Below are positions 36,739 through 46,146 of a stretch of DNA of 64,000 bases, piece after piece (the stretch's first letter is position 1; each line of letters starts with the position of its first letter). A model generated the notes under the pieces. That model saw only the letters and a program-made list of their open reading frames with translations, was not told the DNA's origin and did not search any database. The DNA comes from VGSG01 sp040756375. GTDB lineage: Bacteria > Desulfobacterota > Desulfomonilia > Desulfomonilales > Desulfomonilaceae. The position numbers were made by a program, and so were the translations under genes. The stretch lies in the NCBI GenBank assembly GCA_040756375.1, contig JBFLZC010000014.1:1-64000 (forward strand), written 5' to 3'.

Positions 36739-37809
36739 ATGGCTGAAAAGCGGGCGCTCATCACGGGCATAACCGGCCAGGACGGGGCTTATCTGGCAGA
36801 TCTTCTGCTCAAGAAAGGATATGTGGTCTGCGGTATTAAGCGGCGCAGCTCCCTGATCAATACTCAAAGGATCGATCACCTTTACCAGGAGCCCCACGAA
36901 GGCGATTTGCGCTTCATACTTGAATATGGTGACGTAACGGATTCCACGAACCTGATAAGAATTGTTCAGCGATTTCAGCCCAACGAGATCTACAATTTGG
37001 CCGCCCAGAGCCACGTGAAGGTGTCTTTCGAGACCCCGGAGTATACGGCCAACGCGGATGCGCTGGGCACGTTGCGGCTGCTGGAATGCATACGCATCCT
37101 TGACCTCACGGAAAAGGTGAAGTTCTATCAATCTTCCACCAGTGAGCTCTACGGTGCGGCCAGGGAGTCACCTCAAAACGAAGACACTCCTTTCGCTCCG
37201 AGAAGCCCGTACGCAGTGGCCAAGCTCTACTCGTACTGGATCACCAGGAACTATCGTGACGCGTACGGGATGTTCGCCACAAACGGCATACTCTTCAACC
37301 ACGAGTCTCCGGTCCGGGGCGAGACTTTTGTGACGCGGAAAATCACGCGGGCTGTGGCTCGCATAAAGTTAGAGCTCCAAGACAAGCTTTATCTGGGCAA
37401 TCTGAGGGCTATGAGGGATTGGGGCTATGCCGGCGACTATGTGGAAGCTATCTGGCTTATGCTCCAGCACCACGAGCCTGATGATTTCGTCATAGCAACG
37501 GGTGAGTGCCATTCCGTAAAGGAGTTCGTGGAACGGGCTTTTCGAGAAGTGGGGATTCGAATAGCTTGGGAAGGAGAAGGACTGGAAGAGAAAGGAATGG
37601 ATGCGGAAACCGGTCGGGTGCTGGTCGAAGTCGATCCCCGGTATTTTCGACCGACCGACGTGGAGAGGCTCCAGGGCGATGCTTCAAAAGCAAAAAGGGT
37701 GCTTGGATGGAAGCCTCGGGTCGCCTTTGGGCAATTGGTGCGACAAATGGTGGTGGGGGACCTCAAAGAGGCGGAAAAGGAACAACTCTGTAAACGGGCC
37801 GGTTTCTGA
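36739..37809 (+). CDS. gmd: GDP-mannose 4,6-dehydratase
   Basis: The 356-aa enzyme opens RALITGITGQDGAYLADLLL and has YKRRSS-type contacts (GIKRRSSLINTQRIDHLY), SSTSELYG and the catalytic YAVAK. These are the marks of Gmd. It converts GDP-mannose to GDP-4-keto-6-deoxymannose. Its stop overlaps the start of fcl, which completes GDP-fucose. The GRVLVEVDPRYFRPTDVE segment near the C-terminus is also characteristic. Confidence 0.95.
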   Translation: MAEKRALITGITGQDGAYLADLLLKKGYVVCGIKRRSSLINTQRIDHLYQEPHEGDLRFILEYGDVTDSTNLIRIVQRFQPNEIYNLAAQSHVKVSFETPEYTANADALGTLRLLECIRILDLTEKVKFYQSSTSELYGAARESPQNEDTPFAPRSPYAVAKLYSYWITRNYRDAYGMFATNGILFNHESPVRGETFVTRKITRAVARIKLELQDKLYLGNLRAMRDWGYAGDYVEAIWLMLQHHEPDDFVIATGECHSVKEFVERAFREVGIRIAWEGEGLEEKGMDAETGRVLVEVDPRYFRPTDVERLQGDASKAKRVLGWKPRVAFGQLVRQMVVGDLKEAEKEQLCKRAGF

Positions 37810-38756
37810 TGGCGACGGGCGGGAAAAAGGTGCCGCGGGTATACGTGGCCGGATCCACCGGCATGGTGGGTTCCGCAATCCTGCGGCGGCTCAAGCGAGG
37901 ACCGTACGAAATCCTCGTCGGGCCTACACCTCGGGTGGACCTTAGAGACCAGCACGCGGCCCACGCCCTGCTCAGAGAGCTGAAGCCGGACTGGGTGTTT
38001 CTCGCAGCCGCAAGAGTGGGCGGGATAAACGCCAATAACACCTATCCCGCGGAATTCATCTACGACAACTTGATGATCCAGACCAACGTGATCCATGGTG
38101 CGTACCTGACAGGCGTAAAGAAACTCCTCTTTCTGGGGAGCTCGTGCATTTATCCTCGACTCGCACCCCAGCCTATGAAGGAGGAATACCTGCTCACGGG
38201 GCCCCTGGAACCGACCAACGAAGCGTACGCGACCGCGAAGATCGCGGGCATTATCATGTGTCGTTCTTACAACAAGCAGATGGGAACAAATTTCATTTCG
38301 GTTATGCCGACCAACCTGTACGGCCCGAACGACAGCTATGATTTGCAGACCTCCCACGTCATACCGGCCCTCCTGCGCAAGATTCACGAGGCCAAGATGA
38401 GCGGTGCGAGTGATGTAGAGGTTTGGGGTAGCGGAAAACCCTTACGCGAATTCCTCCATGTAGACGATCTTGCGGACGCGTGCGTGTTCCTGATGGAAAA
38501 CTACAATTCGACCGATATCGTCAACATCGGAACTGGCATTGAGATTTCCGTAAGAGATCTTGCGCTGCTAATCAAGTCGTTGATCGGTTTTGCAGGCGAA
38601 ATCCGATTCAATCCTAACATGCCTGACGGAATGCCGCGGAAACTCCTCGACATCAGCCGCCTGGCGAGCCTCGGATGGAAGGCCTCCACATCCCTGGAAA
38701 AAGGGATCGCTGCTACCTACCAAGCCTTCCTCTCTGGTGCGGTTAAGACAAAATGA
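37809..38756 (+). CDS. fcl: GDP-L-fucose synthase
   Basis: The 315-aa SDR starts VYVAGSTGMVGSAIL, has the family-specific LAAARVGGINANN and GSSCIYPRLAPQP, and a catalytic YATAK. It epimerises and reduces the Gmd product to GDP-L-fucose with NADPH. It overlaps gmd by one base (TGATG), so the two are coupled. Confidence 0.95.
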   Translation: MATGGKKVPRVYVAGSTGMVGSAILRRLKRGPYEILVGPTPRVDLRDQHAAHALLRELKPDWVFLAAARVGGINANNTYPAEFIYDNLMIQTNVIHGAYLTGVKKLLFLGSSCIYPRLAPQPMKEEYLLTGPLEPTNEAYATAKIAGIIMCRSYNKQMGTNFISVMPTNLYGPNDSYDLQTSHVIPALLRKIHEAKMSGASDVEVWGSGKPLREFLHVDDLADACVFLMENYNSTDIVNIGTGIEISVRDLALLIKSLIGFAGEIRFNPNMPDGMPRKLLDISRLASLGWKASTSLEKGIAATYQAFLSGAVKTK

Positions 38757-38910
38757 GCATCAGCAGTGGTTTTCAGGATTGACAGTGAGCCGAACTTTTG
38801 CTATTGTCGGTGCGCGCAAGGGGGGATGAACCTTTCAGCTCTGAGCTCCAGGAGCGGCAAATCAGGCTAATGATATCAGTATTAGAAGCGGGGGGAGAAG
38901 AAGGCCGTAG

Positions 38911-39852
38911 GTGCAACCGGTTGCGTCAAATCGAAGTCGAGTGGAACAAGTGAGATCTGTGGAAAAGCCAAGCGTCACTGTGGTAACGGTTGTCAAGAAT
39001 GCCGCGGCAACTATTGCCGATTGCGTGGAGAGCGTCCTGGGGCAGAATTATCCTGTGGAGTATATCGTTATTGACGGTGGCTCTACGGATGGCACCACAG
39101 ACATCGTAAATCAATATTCTTCTCAGATTTCCACGATCATCTCCGAACCGGACAAAAGCATATACGATGGGATGAATAAGGGTGTAGCGCTGGCAACGGG
39201 ATCTGTCCTGGGTATGCTCAACGCAGACGACGTGTACGCCCATGAGAGTGTCATTGCTCACGTCGCCGAAGCCTTCAAAGACCCTGCGGTTGAGTCATGC
39301 TACGGCGATCTGATCTATGTTGACCCGGATGATTGTTCAAGAATCACCCGTTACTGGAAATCAGGCCCTTACGACAGAAAGCTGTTCTACAACGGATGGA
39401 TGCCGCCACACCCGACGTTCTTCGCGCGAAGGTCCGTGTATAAAAAGTACGGCAGCTTCAACGTGGGCCTGGGCACCTCAGCTGATTACGAGCTCATGCT
39501 GCGGTTCCTCCTCAAGCACGGGATCAGTTCGGTTCACATCCCCGACTTGATGGTGATCATGCGGGGTGGTGGGGTCAGCAATATCTCGGTCCGGAACCGT
39601 TGGCGAGCCAATCGAGCAGATATGAAGGCGTGGAAGGTGAACGGACTGGCACCCAAGCCCTGGACGATCCTCGCGAAGCCGCTCTCAAAGCTCCTCCAGT
39701 ACGTATTCAAGAATTCGAGGGACCTCTCCTGGCTTGCGCTCGACTGGCCCAAACAAAAGGCCAAGGAACGCACATCTTGCACCGGCCGGTCGGATTGCGA
39801 AGCATCGAAGTTCCCGGAACAAGATCGGCGAGCAGCGACCTCCGCCCTATGA
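38911..39852 (+). CDS. Family 2 glycosyltransferase
   Basis: The 313-aa protein has SVTVVTVVKNAAATIADCVESVLGQ, IDGGSTDGT and LGMLNADDVY, all standard for GT2, and an acceptor-side GLGTSADYELMLRFL. The C-terminal 35 residues are charged and look non-conserved. GTG 38911 follows a GGGGGAGAAG stretch; GTG 38941 is an alternative. It may be the fucosyl- or other transferase of the cluster; specificity is not readable. Confidence 0.85.
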   Translation: MQPVASNRSRVEQVRSVEKPSVTVVTVVKNAAATIADCVESVLGQNYPVEYIVIDGGSTDGTTDIVNQYSSQISTIISEPDKSIYDGMNKGVALATGSVLGMLNADDVYAHESVIAHVAEAFKDPAVESCYGDLIYVDPDDCSRITRYWKSGPYDRKLFYNGWMPPHPTFFARRSVYKKYGSFNVGLGTSADYELMLRFLLKHGISSVHIPDLMVIMRGGGVSNISVRNRWRANRADMKAWKVNGLAPKPWTILAKPLSKLLQYVFKNSRDLSWLALDWPKQKAKERTSCTGRSDCEASKFPEQDRRAATSAL

Positions 39853-39896
39853 GCCCCGCATTTTCAAGTTAGAACTGCACTGGTGATAATCGGTCT

Positions 39897-41423
39897 ATGG
39901 GCACGACAGAAAAAATCAAGCCACTGGCCGTATTAGCCGACATCTTGAGCCGCGCCCGTGCGGATCAAGTCAAGATCGTTCACTGTCACGGCGTTTTTGA
40001 CCTCCTCCATATCGGCCATATCCGCTACTTTAAGCAAGCAAAACGTATGGGGGATCTGCTTGTGGTGACGGTGACGCCCGATCGGTATGTGGATAAGGGT
40101 CCGCATAGGCCTGCCTTCCTGGAAGTGCTTCGGGCTGAGGCCATAGCCTCGCTCGACTGCGTTGATTATGTGGCCATCAATGAATGGCCTACGGCCGAGG
40201 AGACTCTCCGTCTGTTGAAACCGCACGTGTACGTTAAAGGGTCTGAGTTCAAGAACGTGGAATCGGATATGACCGGGAAGATAGGCCGAGAAGCGGAAGT
40301 TGTGCGAGAAATCGGCGCGGAATTGGCCTTTAGCGAAGACATTGTCTTCAGCTCCAGCACGCTCATTAATCGGTTCCTGTCCAATTTCCCGCAGGAAATG
40401 GACGAATACCTGGCAGTGCTTCGGAAACGTACGCATCTGGCAAGTATCCTGAAAGTGCTCGACGACATGGCGTCACTCAATGTGCTCGTGATCGGAGATG
40501 CCATCCTCGACGAGTACCAGTATTGCGAGGCAATGGGGAAATCCTCAAAGGATCCGATTCTGGCCTTGAGATACCAGAACGAGGACCGTTTTGCCGGCGG
40601 GGCCGCGGCCGTGGCCAACCATGTGGCCGGCTTTGGTCGCCAGGTGACACTCGTGTCGGTTCTCGGCGAACGGGAAAGCCACGAGGCGTTCTTCCGCGAA
40701 AGTTTGGATTCCAATGTCTCGCCGCTCTTCTTCTTTCAGCCCGGGGCTCCCACCATAGTGAAGAGGCGCTTTCTGGATGGGTATTCCCTGCACAAACTTT
40801 TCGAAGTTTACGTGATGGACGGCACCGGCCTGCCGCGCGAAGAAGACAGAAGACTCCAGCAATGGCTCACCGCACATTTGTCCGAGTATGACCTGGTGAT
40901 AGCCGCGGACTTCGGGCATGGCACAATAAGCCAGGACACGGTAAGGACGCTCTGCGAGAACTCCCAGTTTCTCGCGGTCAATACCCAGGCCAACGCGGGC
41001 AACCGGCATTTCCACACGATTTCCCGATACCCACGAGCCGACTTCGTGTGCATAGCCGAGCACGAGATTCGTCTTGAAACCAGGGATCTCTGTGGTGAGA
41101 TCAGAACCATGATTGAAACGATCGCGCGCAGGATGGAGGCGGACCATTTTGTGGTGACGCGGGGAAGCAAGGGCTGCGTAATCCGAGGAGAAGATGGCGA
41201 GTACATAGAGGTCCCGTCGCTCACGGGAAAGATTGTCGATCGCGTGGGCGCGGGGGATGCATTTTACGCACTCACGGCTATGGCCGCGGCGCAGGGCGTT
41301 TCAAGTGAAGTCCTCGCCCTGATCGGCAATGTTGCGGGCGGCCTGGCGGTCGAGATAGTGGGCAATCAGAAGCCTATTGACAAGCAATCGGTGAAGAAGT
41401 TCATCACGTCACTCATGAAATGA
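39897..41423 (+). CDS. Fused nucleotidyltransferase - PfkB sugar kinase (HldE-like, inverted order)
   Basis: The 508-aa protein has an N-terminal cytidylyltransferase-like domain with HGVFDLLHIGHIRYF (HxGH at 38-41) and KGSEF. A PfkB/ribokinase domain follows from about residue 185, with VIGDAILDEY, FAGGAAAVANHV and the catalytic GAGDAFYA near the C-terminus. HldE (RfaE) has both domains, but the kinase comes first. Here the order is reversed. The reaction is probably phosphorylation and nucleotidyl transfer to a heptose-like or other phosphosugar. The next genes are SDRs that could modify the activated sugar. Confidence 0.85.
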   Translation: MGTTEKIKPLAVLADILSRARADQVKIVHCHGVFDLLHIGHIRYFKQAKRMGDLLVVTVTPDRYVDKGPHRPAFLEVLRAEAIASLDCVDYVAINEWPTAEETLRLLKPHVYVKGSEFKNVESDMTGKIGREAEVVREIGAELAFSEDIVFSSSTLINRFLSNFPQEMDEYLAVLRKRTHLASILKVLDDMASLNVLVIGDAILDEYQYCEAMGKSSKDPILALRYQNEDRFAGGAAAVANHVAGFGRQVTLVSVLGERESHEAFFRESLDSNVSPLFFFQPGAPTIVKRRFLDGYSLHKLFEVYVMDGTGLPREEDRRLQQWLTAHLSEYDLVIAADFGHGTISQDTVRTLCENSQFLAVNTQANAGNRHFHTISRYPRADFVCIAEHEIRLETRDLCGEIRTMIETIARRMEADHFVVTRGSKGCVIRGEDGEYIEVPSLTGKIVDRVGAGDAFYALTAMAAAQGVSSEVLALIGNVAGGLAVEIVGNQKPIDKQSVKKFITSLMK

Positions 41424-41481
41424 TCCCGCCGTAATCTCGAAGATTTCCAGGAAACACAAATTGGTTTCGGTAGAGAATCCC

Positions 41482-41556
41482 ATGAAAGTCGTCTGCATGA
41501 AGTACCCCTGTTCAGATTTGGATGTGGGGCGGCTCGGAGAGAAGGAGTTGGTATGA
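41482..41556 (+). CDS. Possible 24-aa leader or small protein
   Basis: A short ATG frame (MKVVCMKYPCSDLDVGRL...) ends with a TGA overlapping the ATG of the SDR gene (ATGA). The overlap could couple translation. There is only a weak GAGA-type ribosome-binding site, and I recognise no family. It could be a decayed gene end. Confidence 0.25.
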   Translation: MKVVCMKYPCSDLDVGRLGEKELV

Positions 41557-42551
41557 AGAAACAGCGAACTGTTCTTGTGACCGGAGGCGCGGGCTACGTG
41601 GGAGCAATTCTGGTGCCCAAGCTGCTCGAACGTGGATATCGCGTGAAGGTCATCGACCTTTACATGTACGGAGAAGACGTTCTGGGGGCTGTGCGCGACC
41701 ATCCCAATCTGACGCAGATCAAGGGAGATATCAGAGATGAGGCGTTGCTCGAACGAGAATTGTCTGGAACCGATGCCGTGATTCACCTGGCGTGCATCTC
41801 CAACGATCCCAGTTACGAGCTCGATCCCGCACTGGGCAAGTCAATTAACTACGATGCGTTTGTTTCGCTGGTGGCCGTGGCGAAGAAAACGCGTGTCAAG
41901 CAGTTCATCTATGCGTCAAGCTCAAGCGTATACGGCGTCAAGGACGAACCTGAAGTCACGGAGGAGCTGTCCCTGGAGCCGCTCACAGATTACTCGCTGT
42001 ACAAGGCCAAGTGCGAAGAAGTTCTCCTCGACGCGGCGACAGACGATTTCATCGTGACTATTATCCGGCCATCCACCGTGTGTGGGTATTCACCCAGGTT
42101 GAGGTTGGATCTCACCGTTAATATCCTGACCAATCATGCGATCAACAAGGGAACGATCACAGTCTTCGGCGGAGAGCAGAAACGGCCCAATATACACATC
42201 GAAGACATGACTGACCTGTACCTGGTCTTGCTAGAACAACCTGAACAGAAGATCCACAAACAGATTTTCAACGCGGGGTACCAAAACTATAAAGTGATGG
42301 AGATCGCTCAGATCGTGCGGGACGTGCTGGGAAATAAGATCCCCGTGGAGGTCATCCCCAGTAATGACAATCGCTCGTACCATGTGAGTTCGGAGAAGAT
42401 AAAGCGTGCCTTGGGCTTTGAAGCACGGCGGACGGTTGAGGAAGCTGTCGCGGATCTTAGAGATGCATTCCGCGCAGGCAAGATACCTAACCCGATGGAT
42501 GACATGCGTTACTACAACATCAAAACCATGCAGCATCTAAAGCTCACGTGA
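41553..42551 (+). CDS. NAD-dependent epimerase/dehydratase (extended SDR)
   Basis: The 332-aa protein has LVTGGAGYVGAILVPKLLERG, YASSSSVYG and a catalytic YSLYK (DYSLYKAKCEE). It is of the general nucleotide-sugar epimerase kind, with HLACISNDPS instead of the HLAA..-type segment of GalE. It begins with a GAGAAGGAG ribosome-binding site. It may act on the sugar activated by the fused kinase/nucleotidyltransferase upstream. Confidence 0.85.
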   Translation: MKKQRTVLVTGGAGYVGAILVPKLLERGYRVKVIDLYMYGEDVLGAVRDHPNLTQIKGDIRDEALLERELSGTDAVIHLACISNDPSYELDPALGKSINYDAFVSLVAVAKKTRVKQFIYASSSSVYGVKDEPEVTEELSLEPLTDYSLYKAKCEEVLLDAATDDFIVTIIRPSTVCGYSPRLRLDLTVNILTNHAINKGTITVFGGEQKRPNIHIEDMTDLYLVLLEQPEQKIHKQIFNAGYQNYKVMEIAQIVRDVLGNKIPVEVIPSNDNRSYHVSSEKIKRALGFEARRTVEEAVADLRDAFRAGKIPNPMDDMRYYNIKTMQHLKLT

Positions 42552-42687
42552 GCGTGAAACCATCGGTTTGTCGGCCAAAGGGTTAAGATAAGGGTCAGCG
42601 ATTGCTGGAAACCTGGTTGTCCCGGAGGGACATTCCGATAATGGCCCGGTGATTTATCGCCGGGAATGAGGGGTCAAGAAAGCGGTC

Positions 42688-42739
42688 TTGTCCCCGATGG
42701 GCGCCAAAGGATTAATCCTTTGGCGCCCATCGGGGACAA
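42688..42739. repeat. Perfect 52-bp palindrome
   Basis: The two 26-base arms (42688-42713 and 42714-42739, starting ttgtccccgatgggcgcc) are exact reverse complements with no spacer. It lies in the 360-bp gap between two SDR genes. A second, shorter palindrome (gagcccc/ggggctc) lies at about 42798-42814. Nothing else was seen in 42552-42911. Confidence 0.8.
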
Positions 42740-42911
42740 AGAATTGCATCTTTGTTCATCGGTCACCCGGCAATGAATTGCCGGGCTACTATCGTGGAGC
42801 CCCTCCGGGGCTCGCGATTTCGGACAATCGCTTTATTCTAAAGCCTACGGGTGTGTTGGCCCTACTTCCGTATGGATCTTGCACGTGCACATGCAAGAGG
42901 AATGACCAATC

Positions 42912-43910
42912 ATGGATGAGAGGCGAAAAATAGTTGTCATCGGCAGTAACTCGTTCTCGGGTTCTGATTTTGTCGACTTGTTGCTGGAGGATAACCGTAA
43001 CGAAGTGATCGGCATCAGCCGTTCTCCGGAGAAGAGCGCTCTGTTTTTGCCGTACAAGCGGCACAAGAGTGCGGCGTTTCAGTTCCATCGCATGGACCTG
43101 AACAAGGACCTGGGACTGATATTTGCTCTGTTCGAGTCTGAACAACCCGAATACGTGGTGAATTTCGCAGCACAAAGCGAAGTTGCGCCAAGCTGGCAAA
43201 ACCCGCAACAGTGGTTTCAGACCAATTGCGTCGCTCTGGCGGAATTCTGTAACTACCTGAAGGATCAACCTTGGTTGAAGCGCTATGTGCATATCTCTTC
43301 GCCTGAAGTGTACGGGACTTGCGAAGGTGTGGTCAAGGAAGACGCTCCGTTAAACCCCAGCACTCCATATGCCGCGTCAAAGGCCGCTGCCGATCTCTTC
43401 CTTTTCACTTTGGTGAAGAACTTCCAGTTCCCGCTCGTCATGATCAGGTCCACCAACGTGTACGGAGCGCATCAGCAACTGTTCAAAATCATCCCTCGAT
43501 CCGTGATTTATCTCAAAATGGGCAACCCGATCCAATTGCATGGCGGCGGAGTCGCGGTGAAATCGTACATCCATATTCGAGACATATCCCGAGGTGAGCT
43601 GGCAGCTATGGAAAAAGGAACCACAGGGTCCATTTACCACCTCTCGCCGAATCAAGGGTACGCAGTTCGCGATGTGGTGCGGACGATATGCGATAAAATG
43701 GGAAAGAATTTCACGCTAAGCACTGAGATGGTGGGAGAGCGCCTTGGCCAGGATGCCGCGTACGTGATCGATTCAACAAAGGCTCGCACCCAGCTTGCTT
43801 GGCTGCCACAGGTTTCTATAGATGAAGGACTCCAAGGAGTCGTCCAGTGGGTAGATGAGTACTGGGACGAAATTAAGACTCAACCGCTCGACTACGTCCA
43901 TCGGCCGTGA
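42912..43910 (+). CDS. Nucleotide-sugar dehydratase/epimerase (RmlB/Gmd-like SDR)
   Basis: The 332-aa SDR has a modified glycine motif GSNSFSG, where the middle Gly is Ser. FAAQSEVAPSW is the RmlB/Gmd-type segment, followed by SSPEVYG and catalytic YAASK. The C-terminal half reads as a normal substrate domain with GGVAVKSYIHI. It is likely a 4,6-dehydratase or epimerase of a nucleotide sugar. It is separated from the previous gene by a palindromic spacer. Confidence 0.82.
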   Translation: MDERRKIVVIGSNSFSGSDFVDLLLEDNRNEVIGISRSPEKSALFLPYKRHKSAAFQFHRMDLNKDLGLIFALFESEQPEYVVNFAAQSEVAPSWQNPQQWFQTNCVALAEFCNYLKDQPWLKRYVHISSPEVYGTCEGVVKEDAPLNPSTPYAASKAAADLFLFTLVKNFQFPLVMIRSTNVYGAHQQLFKIIPRSVIYLKMGNPIQLHGGGVAVKSYIHIRDISRGELAAMEKGTTGSIYHLSPNQGYAVRDVVRTICDKMGKNFTLSTEMVGERLGQDAAYVIDSTKARTQLAWLPQVSIDEGLQGVVQWVDEYWDEIKTQPLDYVHRP

Positions 43911-43969
43911 ATGAGCTTGCCTGAAAGCGCAAGAACGGGCATGCATGAAGCCCGCCCCTACAGTAGCTA

Positions 43970-45184
43970 ATGCTTAACAGGACAGTAGGTTCGACCATTA
44001 CATCATTCTTGCGCCGAAGCGCTCTCAAGGCGTACACCCTGATCCGGAACACCACGAAAAACTCCGCCGAGACGACCGGAGGCCTGATTCGGTCCGGGGC
44101 CCAGGTCGTGCGAGGCTTGCGCATAGGCAATCGGCGAGTCATTGAGCTGGAGCGACGTATCCTTGCGGTCTGGGATTTCCGGGAAGTGCCTTTCACAGTC
44201 GGAGAGCTGCTGTACCATCAGGAAGTTTCGCTAATTCTCCGCGAAGTCCATCAGGTGGAAAAGATCGACCTGGCTCTCCTGCTTGATAGCGCACACCCCG
44301 GTCGATTCGATCAGGGTCTTACTCCAGGAAATGCTCATTATTACTTTTCAAAGCTCTTGCCCGCCGCTTTTGCGAATCCCCATCTGGGGTCGCTCCTGGT
44401 CTTTGATTCCGCACAAGCTCTTGACGCGTACATCGCGGATAATCGCAACCGATACCACGTCTTCCCGCCGTACGTCGATGAGCACGGCCGTAAGATCAAA
44501 GGATACGAGCACTATTTCAATTACGTGCAAGAATTTCATCGAGACCGAGGTTACATCCCGCACCTCTCCTGCCGGACTGCGATGGTCGCGTGGGCGAGGT
44601 GCTTTCTGGCGGAGCACGTGAGGCCGCGCTTTCCGGTGAGCCTTCAGCTTCGCAACAACATGCTCTTTCCGGACCGGAACTCAAAGCTTGATGAGTGGCT
44701 GGAATTCGTCTCCTTTTGCGAATCTCGTTTTCCGGTCACGTTTATCCTGATCGGAGATCAAGAAGAGGTTGACTCCCGTTTCAGGAATCGACCCAATGTG
44801 GTGATTCCCAAGGATCACGGAACCACCCTGGAACAAGATCTGGCTCTGATTCAGGCATCCATGCTGCACATGGGAAGCGTGAGCGGTCCGACCATGTTCG
44901 CGATCTTTCGTGATGCGCCCTATCTAATCTATCGATTTCGAGTTCAGCATGAGGAGATGGAGTGGGGGTCTGCCGCGCCTTGGGCCACTCCACTGCAAAA
45001 GCTCGGGTGGGAATCGGAGACGCACGAACGTATAGAGGCAGACTTCTCCGCGATCTGGTCGCAACTACGGACAGATGCGTGGGCAGAGGACTTTGACCGC
45101 CTCGCGCGGGAAGCCGCGGGCATTCTGAGACGGGAGAGCAGCGTATACGGCCTCGTGCAAGGCAAGGAACGGAGTGAGAAGTGA
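43970..45184 (+). CDS. Glycosyltransferase-like protein, unassigned
   Basis: The 404-aa product has a basic N-terminus and no membrane helix or signal. Its C-terminal half (VTFILIGDQEEVD, VVIPKDHGTTLEQDLALIQ, HMGSVSGPTMFAIF) resembles the nucleotide-binding half of GT-B glycosyltransferases such as the heptosyl- and fucosyltransferases. The N-terminal half is not recognisable. The neighbours (SDRs, NeuA-like) support a glycan role. I cannot name a family. Confidence 0.5.
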   Translation: MLNRTVGSTITSFLRRSALKAYTLIRNTTKNSAETTGGLIRSGAQVVRGLRIGNRRVIELERRILAVWDFREVPFTVGELLYHQEVSLILREVHQVEKIDLALLLDSAHPGRFDQGLTPGNAHYYFSKLLPAAFANPHLGSLLVFDSAQALDAYIADNRNRYHVFPPYVDEHGRKIKGYEHYFNYVQEFHRDRGYIPHLSCRTAMVAWARCFLAEHVRPRFPVSLQLRNNMLFPDRNSKLDEWLEFVSFCESRFPVTFILIGDQEEVDSRFRNRPNVVIPKDHGTTLEQDLALIQASMLHMGSVSGPTMFAIFRDAPYLIYRFRVQHEEMEWGSAAPWATPLQKLGWESETHERIEADFSAIWSQLRTDAWAEDFDRLAREAAGILRRESSVYGLVQGKERSEK

Positions 45185-45209
45185 CTCATGTACGGCTCCA
45201 GAGGCGACC

Positions 45210-45905
45210 GTGAAGATCCTCGCGGTGATTCCGGCCAGGGGAGGATCGAAAGGGATACCGCGCAAAAACCTTTGTACAGTAGCTGGGAAGCCTTTGATCG
45301 TCCGCGCAATCGAGAATGCACACAATGCTAAGTGCGTTGCTCGCGTTGTGGTTTCCACCGATGACGAGGAAATCGGCTCGGTTGCCCGACAGCACGCCGC
45401 GGAAGTAGTTCCTCGCCCTGCTGAAATCAGTGGAGACGAGACCTCGTCCGAGGCTGCCTTGTTGCACGTTTTGGAAGTTCTCAAAGACAAAGAGGGTTAC
45501 GAGCCTGATATTCTCGTCTTCCTTCAGTGTACCGCGCCACTCACTTTGCCCGAAGATATCGACGGGACCGTGAAGATTCTCATTGACGAGGCCGCGGATT
45601 CTGCCCTGGCAGTGGCTCCGTTCCATGCGTTCCTGTGGGAAAAGACCGACGACGGGAATGCGGTGGGCATAAACCACCACAAGGAAAAACGAGCGCTTCG
45701 TCAGCAGCTCACACGGCAGTTTATCGAGGCAGGGTCGGTCTATGTGATGCGGACTGAGGGCTTCAAGAAGGCTCGCCATCGCTTTTTCGGCAAGGTTGCG
45801 CTGCATGTAATACCCCGGGAGCGTTGCCTGGAAATCGATGACCCCGCAGACCTCATGGTCGCTGAGGCGCTTCTCACAGCGGCTGGGAAACCCGTGAGCT
45901 TTTGA
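45210..45905 (+). CDS. neuA: Acylneuraminate cytidylyltransferase-like (CMP-nonulosonate synthetase)
   Basis: The 231-aa protein has the signature VIPARGGSKGIPRKNL, VVSTDDEEIGSVA, and FLQCTAPL. This is the NeuA/PseF/KdsB-like fold that transfers CMP from CTP to a nonulosonic or related sugar acid. GTG 45210 is preceded by AGAGGCGACC; a GTG at 45174 overlaps the previous gene. With the NeuB-like enzyme at 46944 it suggests that a sialic-acid-like sugar is made and activated here. Confidence 0.8.
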   Translation: MKILAVIPARGGSKGIPRKNLCTVAGKPLIVRAIENAHNAKCVARVVVSTDDEEIGSVARQHAAEVVPRPAEISGDETSSEAALLHVLEVLKDKEGYEPDILVFLQCTAPLTLPEDIDGTVKILIDEAADSALAVAPFHAFLWEKTDDGNAVGINHHKEKRALRQQLTRQFIEAGSVYVMRTEGFKKARHRFFGKVALHVIPRERCLEIDDPADLMVAEALLTAAGKPVSF

Positions 45906-45914
45906 AGAAGTAGC

Positions 45915-45975
45915 CGGGGAGGCCCTTTTTGCAACCCCGCGCTTCGCGGGGCCCGGACCCCTCCCCAAAAACTCC
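45915..45975 (+). terminator. Hairpin repeat after the NeuA-like gene
   Basis: An inner 7-bp hairpin ccccgcg-ctt-cgcgggg (45936-45952) sits inside an outer ggggagg/cctcccc stem (about 45917-45967), followed by aaaaactcc. This is a copy of the long-hairpin family also seen at 55577, 59709 and 63453, here in opposite orientation. The rest of the 240-bp gap holds nothing that I recognise. Confidence 0.5.
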
Positions 45976-46146
45976 TATACTTTCAAACCGTTCGAGAGTC
46001 GGTGCTGAACTTGGGATTATCGATCCGATACCACTTGTGGCCACGATATTTGGGCAATCAGGCCAAAGGGTGCGTTTGCGACAAACTCCGCGCGTGCGGT
46101 AGCGGCACGAACAATACGAGGTTTCGGTTCATCCGGTGAACATTGG

